A stretch of 64,000 nucleotides of DNA from assembly GCA_958296015.1 (NCBI GenBank), contig CATQIH010000009.1, positions 62,001-126,000 on the forward strand, given 5' to 3'. Within the stretch, counting starts at the first letter, position 1. Every line of letters begins with the position of its first letter. The DNA is from Cyclobacteriaceae bacterium (lineage in GTDB: Bacteria; Bacteroidota; Bacteroidia; Cytophagales; Cyclobacteriaceae). Below the pieces are notes generated by a model, which saw only the letters and a list, made by a program, of their open reading frames with translations, was not told where the DNA came from and ran no database searches. Positions 27,296 to 35,755 of the stretch are shown here, piece after piece. The translations under genes and the position numbers were made by a program.

Positions 27296-28102
27296 ATGCA
27301 ACACTACCCATTACTTTTTATAGGAGCCGCTATGCTGGCCATAGGATGCCAGGGCCAGCCAGAAAGCCAGGCAGCGCAGGAAACAAGCCCCGCCCCTGTG
27401 GCCATGCAGCAGGATACTGCCACCGACAATGTACTGACCGATCAGGAAAAACAAGAGGGCTGGATATTGCTCTTTGACGGGCAGTCTACCGACCATTGGC
27501 GGGGCGCACATAAAGATCATTTTCCCGAACAGGGCTGGAAAGCAGAAGATGGCAACCTGATGGTGATGGAGTCTGACGGAGCCGAATCGCGCAATGGTGG
27601 TGATATTGTGACCAAAGACGAATACAGCAACTTTGACTTATCGCTGGATTTCAAGATTACCGAAGGTGCCAACAGTGGTATCAAGTATTTTGTGACTGAA
27701 AGCTACGACAGCAAAGGCTCGGCCATCGGACTGGAATATCAGGTGCTGGATGATCAACGCCATCCGGATGCCAAGCTGGGCAACAACGGCAAGGGCACCC
27801 GCACCATAGGCTCTCTCTACGACTTGATAGCAGCCGATAGCCAAAAGAACGTGAACCCCATCGGTAGCTGGAACCATGCCGAGATCATCGTACAGGGCAA
27901 CCACGTAGAGCACTGGCTCAACGGCCAGAAAGTACTTTCCTACGAACGCGGCAGCGACCAGTACAAAAAGCTGGTAAATAATAGTAAATACAAAGACTAC
28001 AAAGATTTTGGCCTAGCCAACGAAGGCCACATCCTGCTGCAAGACCACGGCAATCGCGTATACTATAAGAACATCAAGATCCGCCCACTGCCAGCTTCTT
28101 AG
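27296..28102 (+). CDS. DUF1080 lipoprotein (3-keto-disaccharide hydrolase-like)
   Basis: A lipoprotein signal (AAMLAIGC, Cys about residue 18) is followed by the DUF1080 concanavalin-like fold: EGWILLFDGQSTDHWRG, ILVTKDEYSNFDL-type strands, GANSGIKYFV, GLEYQVLDD, SWNHAEIIVQGNHVEHWLNG, and the end YYKNIKIRPL. Family members bind or cleave 3-keto-glycosides at the envelope. The divergent LacI regulator and operator suggest carbohydrate induction. The frame begins with TTG at 27290; the ATG at 27296 is chosen. Confidence 0.9.
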   Translation: MQHYPLLFIGAAMLAIGCQGQPESQAAQETSPAPVAMQQDTATDNVLTDQEKQEGWILLFDGQSTDHWRGAHKDHFPEQGWKAEDGNLMVMESDGAESRNGGDIVTKDEYSNFDLSLDFKITEGANSGIKYFVTESYDSKGSAIGLEYQVLDDQRHPDAKLGNNGKGTRTIGSLYDLIAADSQKNVNPIGSWNHAEIIVQGNHVEHWLNGQKVLSYERGSDQYKKLVNNSKYKDYKDFGLANEGHILLQDHGNRVYYKNIKIRPLPAS

Positions 28103-28127
28103 AGGCGTTATGCTCATCTTCGTTCGG

Positions 28128-28236
28128 CAGCCCAGGGCTTTAAGCCCTGGGCTGTTGAAATTTGATGCAGTGCAGGCCCTCTCAATTCCTCCGTCGGTCT
28201 TTTGACCGATGGATAATCTCTCTCATATAACATCCT
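28128..28236. repeat. interspersed hairpin repeat, copy 1
   Basis: A 27-bp near-perfect palindrome (13-bp arms CAGCCCAGGGCTT) is followed by TTGAAATTTGATGCAGTGCA, a second hairpin around CGGTCTTTTGACCG, and CTCATATAACATC. Parts recur at 28888-28950 and 29643-29700. Confidence 0.8.
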
Positions 28237-28264
28237 ATAGATAACATCATGCGTATACTTTGTT

Positions 28265-28507
28265 ATGGAACAGCGCGTAATAAATATTGACCCGGAAATA
28301 CTAGGAGGAACACCGGTATTCTTAGGCACCAGGGTACCCGTTAAAAATCTATTTGATTACCTGGAAGAAGGAGAAACGATGGAAGAGTTTTTAGAAGACT
28401 TTCCTTCTGTAGAAAAAGAGCAAGTTGTTAAGTTGCTTGAAATATCAAGGGGGTTAGTAGAAAAGTCAAGCCAGCTACTGTATGAAAATACGCATACTAC
28501 TCGATGA
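28265..28507 (+). CDS. DUF433 antitoxin
   Basis: The 80 residues match DUF433: NIDPEILGGTPVFLGTRVPV, LFDYLEEGETMEEFLEDFPS, VEKEQVVKLLE. These are helix-turn-helix antitoxins that pair with DUF5615 PIN-like toxins. It overlaps the toxin gene by 26 nt, as usual for such modules, and has a clear ATG. The module is bracketed by copies of an interspersed repeat. Confidence 0.9.
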   Translation: MEQRVINIDPEILGGTPVFLGTRVPVKNLFDYLEEGETMEEFLEDFPSVEKEQVVKLLEISRGLVEKSSQLLYENTHTTR

Positions 28508-28817
28508 ATGTCTTACCAGGAAGGTGAAGCGATACCTTAACGAATTTGAAGTCGTTACCGTACCGGAAGCATCGTTTAGCGGTTTAAAGAACGGTAAACT
28601 ACTTAAAGCCGCAGAAGATAACGGTTTTGACATTTTATTAACGATAGACAAAAACATCGACTATCAGCAGAACGTAAGCAAGTTTACCATAGCCGTCGTT
28701 ATTTTAGATGTACCTCGAAGCCATATTAGATACGTTGAGCCTTTGGTTCTGGCTTTCAAAACGCAAATTGATTTGTATAAGCCTGGAAACACTTACACAG
28801 TAGGGACAGCAAAGTGA
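28482..28817 (+). CDS. DUF5615 PIN-like toxin
   Basis: The 111 residues start MKIRILLDECLTRKVKRYLN, with the early acidic LLDE motif of PIN-like nucleases, and carry FDILLTIDKNIDYQQNVSKF with a second Asp. DUF5615 proteins are the toxin partners of DUF433. All expected motifs are present, so the pair may be functional. Confidence 0.9.
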   Translation: MKIRILLDECLTRKVKRYLNEFEVVTVPEASFSGLKNGKLLKAAEDNGFDILLTIDKNIDYQQNVSKFTIAVVILDVPRSHIRYVEPLVLAFKTQIDLYKPGNTYTVGTAK

Positions 28818-28887
28818 GACTTCACTCAGCACTGTATAGTTGTGAGTTCAGGGGCGACTCCCAGTTAGGCATAACTGACACTGCGAT

Positions 28888-28950
28888 TTAAGCCCTGGGC
28901 TGTTGAAATTTGATGCAGTGCAGGCTCTCTCATATAACATCATATAGTAC
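28888..28950. repeat. interspersed hairpin repeat, copy 2
   Basis: It repeats TTTAAGCCCTGGGCTGTTGA through GATGCAGTGCAGGC and CTCTCATATAACATC of copy 1 in the same orientation. It lacks the left hairpin arm and the internal ~38-bp segment carrying the CGGTC/GACCG hairpin. Copies 1 and 2 bracket the toxin-antitoxin pair as direct repeats. Confidence 0.8.
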
Positions 28951-29031
28951 TTTTTTACACTGCCTGAGCCAGGGTGGTTCAGATGCTTGTGCACAGGACC
29001 GGATACGGGTGGGAAGTTAAAGTTTACTTGT

Positions 29032-29410
29032 ACTTATATGACAAAAATAGCCCCTGCTGCTTGTCAGAACGTTGGCAACCTCGTATAAGCACTTGGTTTT
29101 ATCGTTAAAATGGCTGGCAAACTCATAAAAGGATGCCCTTTGATTATTTAGCAGACTGTCTGAATAGTAAAAGGAACTCCTTCTGTCATGTTTTCGATCA
29201 TTTATATGATAAAAGGCTGCCGTTCTGTCACTTTTTTGATCGTCTATGTAATAAAAGGACATCCTTCTGTAAGTTTTCTGGCCGTTGATGTAACAGAAGT
29301 ACTTCCTTCCGTAAGTTTCCCGGCTGTCGATGTAATAGATGGACATCCTTCTATCATTTTTCTGAAGGTTAATGTAATAGAACGGCATCCTTCTGTCATT
29401 TTTCTCAAAC
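29032..29410. repeat. 42-bp tandem array 2
   Basis: Anchors recur exactly every 42 bp (29139, 29181, 29223, 29265, 29307, 29349, 29391), with more degenerate units to the left, about nine in all. The minus-strand frame 29017-29496 stays open (159 codons) with 14-residue repeats such as KNDRRMSIYYIDSR and KTYRRMSFYYIDDQ. A plus-strand frame is also open across six units. Whether either is translated is unknown; the open frames may simply follow from the unit length. The rest of 28951-29779 has no recognised gene. Confidence 0.85.
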
Positions 29411-29642
29411 AAAATACCCGCAAAGTACCTACCTGGTATTAACAAAAACCAGCAGTCTAATACTGCTTCCTGAGCTATAGAGGCACGGACGCGCATGTAT
29501 TACATCAAACCTTATCTTTTGAGAATAGGTATGTACTATGGATTTGCTATTAGCTTGAAATGGCTGATCTACATTTGGTATAGAGCGACAAAGACTAATT
29601 GTTGGTCAACAAGACCAGCAAGGGCGTAATTGTTTTCCAACA

Positions 29643-29700
29643 ACAGCCCTGGGCTGCACCCTAAACGTTTACTCCTCCGTTGGTCTTTTGACCGATGGAC
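29643..29700. repeat. interspersed hairpin repeat, copy 3 (partial)
   Basis: It contains AGCCCTGGGCTGCACCCTAA and the second-hairpin segment CCTCCGTTGGTCTTTTGACC-GATGGAC, related to copy 1 with changes. It lies just before the convergent receiver gene. Confidence 0.7.
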
Positions 29701-29779
29701 AACTTCTTACGCACAAGCTGCTACCGCGTTGTTTTTTACTATCTTTGGTTATACGACGTGGAAGTCGCACGTTTCTTTT

Positions 29780-30196
29780 CTAAGCTTCGCTGTTCAGATA
29801 ACTTTCTACGATGTATCTGAAATTATTTTGCACGGAGAGTTTGGCGACAAAATCAGCGACGGATTTGTATTGCTTCACCCGTTTTTCATCATCTTTTCGG
29901 ATAGAGGAGGTAAGAATGACGATCTTGGTCTGAGGATATTGCTGGTAAAATTCTTTTTCGTACCATTCTACAAACTCAAAACCATCCAGGCCGGGCATCT
30001 TCAGGTCGCACATGATGAGCAACGGGAAGCTTGCGACAGGGCAGGTTCTCAGATGATCAAGGGCATGCTCGGCATCTGCATAAGCTGTCAGATTGATGAT
30101 GTCAACATAGTTGGTTTTAATCCATTCGTCTGCAATAAAGTTGTTGATTTCATCATCATCAATCATCAAAATTTCTTTCTTGGCTGGTGTCTGCAT
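29780..30196 (-). CDS. response regulator (receiver only)
   Basis: The 138-residue receiver has the acidic cluster LMIDDDEINNF, phospho-acceptor Asp in MCDLKMPGLDGFEF, and the Thr of VILTSSI; the usual C-terminal Lys is in VAKLSV. There is no output domain. Its start overlaps the 3' end of the histidine-kinase gene by 38 nt (or 8 nt from the internal ATG at 30166), strongly implying the two are partners. Confidence 0.9.
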   Translation of the reverse strand: MQTPAKKEILMIDDDEINNFIADEWIKTNYVDIINLTAYADAEHALDHLRTCPVASFPLLIMCDLKMPGLDGFEFVEWYEKEFYQQYPQTKIVILTSSIRKDDEKRVKQYKSVADFVAKLSVQNNFRYIVESYLNSEA

Positions 30197-32321
30197 ATGG
30201 TTTTAAATAAACTTTAAAAGTTGTTCCTTCATGTAATGTACTGCTTACCTGTACTTTGCCGCCGTTTTTCTCCACAATGGCTTTGATCAGGTGCAAGCCT
30301 ATGCCCTGTCCGGTACTTTCGTTGGAGAGCCGCTCAAAGGGTTTGAAAATCTTGTTTTCAAATCTTTCAAGGTCTATCCCTATGCCATTGTCCGACACCG
30401 TGAGCAGCACAAGATCATGATGTTTTTCGGTTTGTATCCTGATGCTTGCCGGTATACCGGGCCGCACATATTTGATAGCATTGGCCAGCAGGTTTAGCAC
30501 AATACTTTTGATAAAAGGAAAAATGTAGGCAATTTGTTTTATATCCAACGAAATCTGTATGTCTGCCTGCGCTTCTTTGATAGCATCTTTCATCTCTATC
30601 ATAAGGCTATCCATCAATACTCGAAAACTAACGTCCGTCACCGACTTATGTTCCGTTTGATGCACATCCAGTATTTGTATCAGGCTCTGCAGAGTTTGCT
30701 CGAGTTTGATCACAGACAGGTCTATGCGCTCTATGATAGGATCTTCGTGGTCTACCTTTGCTTTGAACAACGCTATCAGCGACTTAAGATTGGCTACGGG
30801 AGAACTCAGATCGTGGGCTACGGTGAACACAACATCATCCAGATACACGTTGGCACGTTTTAGCTTTTCGTAGGTTTGAGCATACTGTAGCTCTACCATT
30901 TTCCGGGCATGTATATCGGAAAGACTACCTGCCAGGCGGATAGGTATGCCCTCTGCATCTCGGAAAGCTTTTCCACGGCTCAGATACCACCGGTAACCCA
31001 GCATCTTGTGCGAGATTCTGAGTTCAACTTCATGTGTGCCTTCTTCTTCCAGACGTTTGTGGATAATATCGGTATAAGCTGTTCTGTCATCAGGATGCAT
31101 CATCGCTATAAGATTTGCAGCAGTCGCTGCTACTTCCTGGTCTTCCAGCCCCAACAAATGATAATATCCGGAAGACCACCAAAGTTTTTCCGACTCAAGG
31201 TTGATCCAGTCCCAGATACCATCGGAGGTACCCTGCACGGCGTATTCCAGTCTCTCTTCCGACTGCTGCAACTGCCGACGTGCATTGAGCAGGATGTCTT
31301 CGTATTGGTGCTGATTGGTATTGTCGGAGTTGATGCCTATTATCTTAACTGTTTTTGTCTGCTTATCTGTGAGTACCATTCCTTGTGTGGCTGCATAAAC
31401 CAGGGTTCCATCTTCCTGTATGATCCGGTACTCGATATGAAAATTGTTGCAATGGGTGATAGTGTGCTGATAAGCAGACCTTAATCTTTCCACGTCATCC
31501 GGGTGGATGCGCCGGAACACAGACTCCAACCGGTGGTCGAAAGGTTTGTCTTTATAATCAAACATGCAGGCGGCATGGTCATTCCATGAGATAGTATCGC
31601 TGGCCAGGTTGAGTTCCCATATGCCTATTTTATAAGATGCTATCACCAGTTTGATCTGTTCGTTCAGCACCTGAAGCGTGTCATTACTTAGGTGAAAGTG
31701 ATTGCCTAGGAGGTCTGTTGCGTTGTCGGTTGTTGCAGCATCAACGGCCACACGTTGGCTAACTGCTTCTCCGGAATTATCCGTCTTTCCGCCGGTTAGT
31801 GTGTAAAGTCTGGCAGCAATAGCTTCCGGAGAACCCTTGAAACTAATGATCCGGGAGGTCTGTACCTTTCCAAACTCCTTATGGAGCAGTGCCTCCATCG
31901 CAGGACACGCCATCAGCGTGGCACCGTAGGCATACATCTCTTTGGTATCCTGGTTGCTCATACCAGCCGTTAGCATAATGCCAACAGCCTTGTGGCGAAA
32001 CTGTGCTGCAAGCGAAGAGAAGAACGTGCTGAAAGGCGTGGAGGGAATAGCTTGCGAGGCTATGAGATGCTGTTGTTGATCGATGTGGTAGCTGTGGCGT
32101 GAAGAGGTGACAAAAATACGGCCTGGTACCAAAAGCGTTTTTTCTTCGACACGGTATACAGGTATGCCATTGAATGCAGCAGGAAACTCCTGGTTGTTGG
32201 TTGGGTGCCGGAGGATAACATAGCAAGTATCAGTAGCATGTGTAGAGTACTTAAAAAAAGTCTGTAGTGCTTCCGGGTCACTATCAGATGCAAGAATGCC
32301 TACCACAAAAAAATCTTTCAT
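30159..32321 (-). CDS. hybrid sensor: degenerate CheB-like domain, two PAS, histidine kinase
   Basis: 720 residues from the ATG at 32321 (the frame runs to 32453). Residues 1-170 look like a CheB methylesterase fold (GILASDSDPEALQTFF, LLVPGRIFVTSSRHSYHID, GIMLTAGMSNQDTKEM), but the GxSxGG nucleophile motif and the DG motif are not conserved, so it is probably a sensor or scaffold. Two PAS domains follow (about 226-337, 357-475), then HisKA with H503 in TVAHDLSSPVANLK, and HATPase (about 600-708; NLLANAIKYV, DNGIGIDLERF, GQGIGLHLIKAI). No membrane segment. It overlaps the receiver gene downstream. Confidence 0.88.
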   Translation of the reverse strand: MKDFFVVGILASDSDPEALQTFFKYSTHATDTCYVILRHPTNNQEFPAAFNGIPVYRVEEKTLLVPGRIFVTSSRHSYHIDQQQHLIASQAIPSTPFSTFFSSLAAQFRHKAVGIMLTAGMSNQDTKEMYAYGATLMACPAMEALLHKEFGKVQTSRIISFKGSPEAIAARLYTLTGGKTDNSGEAVSQRVAVDAATTDNATDLLGNHFHLSNDTLQVLNEQIKLVIASYKIGIWELNLASDTISWNDHAACMFDYKDKPFDHRLESVFRRIHPDDVERLRSAYQHTITHCNNFHIEYRIIQEDGTLVYAATQGMVLTDKQTKTVKIIGINSDNTNQHQYEDILLNARRQLQQSEERLEYAVQGTSDGIWDWINLESEKLWWSSGYYHLLGLEDQEVAATAANLIAMMHPDDRTAYTDIIHKRLEEEGTHEVELRISHKMLGYRWYLSRGKAFRDAEGIPIRLAGSLSDIHARKMVELQYAQTYEKLKRANVYLDDVVFTVAHDLSSPVANLKSLIALFKAKVDHEDPIIERIDLSVIKLEQTLQSLIQILDVHQTEHKSVTDVSFRVLMDSLMIEMKDAIKEAQADIQISLDIKQIAYIFPFIKSIVLNLLANAIKYVRPGIPASIRIQTEKHHDLVLLTVSDNGIGIDLERFENKIFKPFERLSNESTGQGIGLHLIKAIVEKNGGKVQVSSTLHEGTTFKVYLKPYADTSQERNFDD

Positions 32322-32667
32322 AGTCAGATGGTCATGATCTTCCCGACATGTAGCCAAGACAAGATATATCGGCTCAGAAAGCGGATGGTTTGATACCTTA
32401 AATAAACAGGTATAAATAAGATTAGCAAATCTTAACAAAAACCACACGTACATATATGTTTGCTTATTGTAAGTTTAATCAATAACAAAACTTTATACGA
32501 TACTAAATGAGACTTATATAAATGCTCTAATACCATTTTATAATGTTACGATGATATAATTTAAAATAGTGCCTGTGTAATATTCTATGCCCTTTTATAA
32601 ATTTTTATTGCGGGTGTGAGCAGGAGTCTTTAATATTAGTGATTGTTTCGACTTAAATACTTACGAT
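32322..32667. other. AT-rich divergent intergenic region
   Basis: This 346-bp stretch separates the kinase and dehydrogenase genes, which are divergently transcribed. It must hold both promoters. No well-spaced TTG / TAnnTTTG pair, repeat or RNA was recognised. Confidence 0.3.
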
Positions 32668-33607
32668 ATGGAGATTATTTTTTTGGATGCTGACACCGTA
32701 GGCAATGTTAGCAATCTGTACCGGTTCAATGAACTGGGCAAATTTACTACCTACGAAGAAACCACGCCGGAGCAGGTAGCCGACCGCATCGCGCATTGCG
32801 AAGTGATTATTACTAATAAAGTACCTATGGGCCGCGAAGCAATGGAAAAGGCACCTAAACTAGCCCTGATTTGTGTGGCTGCTACCGGTACGGATCATAT
32901 AGATAAAACGTATGCTCAAGAGCGGGGCATACAGGTGATGAACGTAGAAAATTACTCTACCTACAGTGTAGCGCAACACACTTTTGCCATGATGCTGGGT
33001 TTGCTGCATCATCTGCAGTATTACGACCAGTATGTGAAGACTGGCATGTATAGTCAGCAGTCTATGTTTACTAACCTAGACCGGCCCATCTATGAGCTGT
33101 CGGGTAAAGTTTTTGGCATCATCGGGTTGGGCAATATCGGCAGAAAAGTGGCAGAGATTGCCGAAGCTTTCGGTGCCCGTGTGGTATACTATTCTTCATC
33201 AGGGGTAGACCCGGCACGATCGTTACCAACGCCTGGAGTTTGCAGAGCTGATGTGTGAGTCGGATATGGTCTCCATTCATGCACCGCTCACCGATCAAAC
33301 CAGCAACCTTGTTGGCTACAGAGAGCTATCGTGTATGAAAAACTCCGCCATACTGATCAATACAGGTAGGGGAGGCATCGTCAACGAAGCAGACTTGGCT
33401 CGTGCCATCGATGAAAACCTGATCGCAGGAGCGGCTGTGGATGTATTTACCCAGGAACCGCTTCCCGCTGATAATCCGCTGATGCATGTTAACCACAAAG
33501 AAAAGCTTATACTGACACCACACATTGCCTGGACCAGCGTGGAAGCCAGAAACCTGCTCATGGACAAAGTGTACGAAAATATTGTATCGTATATGAATGG
33601 AGACTGA
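32668..33607 (+). pseudogene. D-2-hydroxyacid dehydrogenase, frameshifted
   Basis: The first frame (32668-33258) has the N-terminal domain and the nucleotide site GIIGLGNIGRKVAEIAE. The second (33251-33607) continues MVSIHAPLTDQTSNLVGYRE, INTGRGGIVNEADLARAI and the catalytic His in LTPHIAWTSVEAR. Together they make a normal ~313-residue dehydrogenase of the glycerate/hydroxypyruvate type. Near 33208-33213 the frame must move by +1; removing one C of the CCC run restores SSGVDRHDRYQRLEFAELM. It is either a real frameshift or a base-call error. Confidence 0.85.
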
Positions 33608-33695
33608 AAGCGGAGAGGTCACGGACAGAAGATAAGAACCGAGCGGGTCTTTTCTATTTCTTATCTGATTATATAATAAAATGGCGAATAATGTT

Positions 33696-33990
33696 TGCCG
33701 ACAAACGGTAAGTAGCTTTCCGCAGTGTGGGAAGGTGCTTACCATTCGTCGGCAAGCTTTCCACAGTAGGTGGATGATACTTACCATTCGTCGGCAAGCT
33801 TTCCGCAGTGCGGGAGAGTGTTCACCATTTGTTGGCAGGCTTTGTAGGGTGTGGGGAAGCACTTACCATTCGTCGGCAGGCTAATACACATAGGGGAATA
33901 CTGTTCACCGTTTGTTGGCAGGTTATCACGCACAGAGGAATACTGTTCACCGTTCGTTGGCAAAGCTACAATACGGTACATTTGCCTGAA
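33696..33990. repeat. 42-bp tandem array 3
   Basis: Units carrying ACCATTCGTCGGCA or ACCGTTTGTTGGCA recur at 33741, 33783, 33824, 33865, 33907 and 33949, spaced 41-42 bp, with an inverted copy at the left end (TGCCGACAAACGGTAAGT) and one isolated copy near 34110. On the minus strand it reads 14-residue repeats (LPTNGEQYSSVRDN, LPTNGEQYSPMCIS). No gene start or RBS supports translation. Confidence 0.88.
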
Positions 33991-33991
33991 A

Positions 33992-34065
33992 GTGGGCTGT
34001 GGGACACAGCCCACGGCTACCCCCCGGTTTGTGCCGCCGTGGCCCGGTCCCACCCCACAAACCGG
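33992..34065. other. pair of perfect 10-bp hairpins
   Basis: GTGGGCTGTG-gga-CACAGCCCAC (33992-34014) is immediately followed by CCGGTTTGTG ... CACAAACCGG (34024-34065). The first shares its CTGTG-NNN-CACAG core with the hairpin at 21108. No T-run follows. The array and these hairpins fill the 33608-34236 gap between convergent genes. Confidence 0.7.
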
Positions 34066-34236
34066 ATATATGGCAAAGCATCACCCTGTGAATAATAGCA
34101 CTCACCATTCATCGGCAACCTATATCAGCAAAAGACCTAGGATAAGGAAAAAGGAGCCGGAAGACAGGCATCCGAGGCTAGAAGAAAACTTCAATCTTTC
34201 GACTTCGGTTTTCCATCTCCGGTCTTCGGTTTCCTA

Positions 34237-35743
34237 TTAAAGCCTGTCAAACATTTCCAGTTGTGTTCTGATCTTTTTGGCCAGGGCTTTGGTGGCAACT
34301 TTGGGTTTCATGCGCCAGAGCCAGTTACCCTGGGCCGTGGAAGGCCGGTTCATGATGGCTTCTTCGCCCAGGTTCAGAAAGTCTTGCATGGGTACAACAG
34401 CCAACCTGCCTACAGAACCCATCGTGAGGTGAATCATGACATCCGCCGCGTTGTCTGCCGTGATGTCATCGATACCAGCATACAGGCCAAGTTTTTCCTT
34501 TTCTTCTTCCGAAGCACTGTTCTCAAACCAACCTCTCACCGTGTTGTTGTCGTGTGTGCCGGTATATACCACCGAGTTTCTGGTATGGTTGTGCGGGATG
34601 TATGGATTTTGAGGCATACCCCCCCCAAAGGCAAACAGCAGCACCTTCATGCCTGGCATCTGGTATTGCTCCATCAGGTCGTATACAGGCTGGTCTATCT
34701 CACCCAGGTCTTCAGCCACGATGGGCATATTAGGGTACTTCTGCTTCAGCCTGCGGAAAAGCTTTCTCCCAGGGCCTTTCTTCCAGGTGCCATTCACTGC
34801 GGTATCATCACCGGCAGGCACTTCCAGTAAGCGGAGAACGCTCTGAAATGGTCCAGACGGATGATGTCAAAAAGATGCAGGTTGGGGAGAGACGTTGTAT
34901 CCACCAGCGATATTTTTTCCTTCGGTTGGCTTTCCAGTCGAAGACAGGCATACCCCATAGCTGACCCGTAGCACTGAAATAGTCGGGAGGAACGCCGGCT
35001 ACTGCTGTCATATTTTATTTTTATCCAGCTTGAAAAGCTCCGGATGCGACCATACATCGGCACTGTCGTATCCTACATAGATAGGTAGATCGCCAAAAAA
35101 CTTGACTGCCCTGTGTTTGCAATACGCCTGTAGGGTGTCCCATTGCTGAAAGAAGATGTGTTGCAGAAATTTCTCCTCAGAATTTCACGTTGCAATGACT
35201 TTCTGGCCTCAGTGAGGCTGGCTTTGTCCCGGTGCTTCAATCCTTGCGGCCATTTACTCCAGCTTTTGCCGCCGTGCTTGCTTTTTAAAGCATGTACAGT
35301 GCAAAATCATCGAGCCAGTGCTTGTGTGTCATACAAAAATCTTCAAAAGCAATTTCCTGTGCCGGGCTGCTATGTTTGAGGTAGTGTTGAAAAGCCTTGT
35401 CCAACACAACTACTTTGAAAGTAATCACCTGATCATAGTTAATATTATCAGCGTCAAACTTTGTATCCGTAGCAAGGTCATCTTCCGTCAGGTACCCGTC
35501 TTTGACCAGCAGCTCAGGGCTGATGAGCATCGGATAACCCGCAAAAGCAGACAGGCCGCTATAGGGCGAATAGCCGCTACCGCTTTCTACCGGGTTGAGG
35601 GGCAGCAACTGCCACCATTGCAGACCTGCCTCATCCATAAAATCGGCAAACTTATAAGCTTCCGGCCCCAGGTCGCCAATGCCAAACTTTGACGGAAGAG
35701 ATGATATATGCAACAGCACGCCGCCGTTTCGTTCTTTGATCAT
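34237..35743 (-). pseudogene. malQ: 4-alpha-glucanotransferase (MalQ), multiply frameshifted
   Basis: Starting at 35743 (GGVLLHISSLPSKFGIGDLG, QLLPLNPVESGSGYSPYSGL), the MalQ reading continues through at least four more frame segments: LKSKHGGKSWSKWPQGLKHR, FLQHIFFQQWDTLQAYCKHR with FGDLPIYVGYDSADVW, AVAGVPPDYFSATGQLWGMP, LPNLHLFDIIRLDHFRAFSA, and the C-terminal IVAEDLGEIDQPVYDLMEQY. Breaks fall near 35287, 35170, 35015, 34887 and 34825, mostly at short homopolymers. All conserved blocks are otherwise intact. It transfers glucan chains in glycogen/maltodextrin metabolism and is last in the treZ operon. Confidence 0.88.
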
Positions 35744-35755
35744 AAAAGTGGTTAG

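Noticed and set aside
28114-28329. Small minus-strand ORF over the DUF433 start
   Set aside because: It is antisense to the DUF433 gene and crosses the hairpin repeat.
29630-30217. 195-codon plus-strand ORF
   Set aside because: It is antisense to the receiver gene, whose motifs are clear.
33205-33260. Programmed ribosomal frameshift in the dehydrogenase
   Set aside because: No slippery heptamer with a downstream stimulator was seen, and several neighbouring genes show similar breaks.
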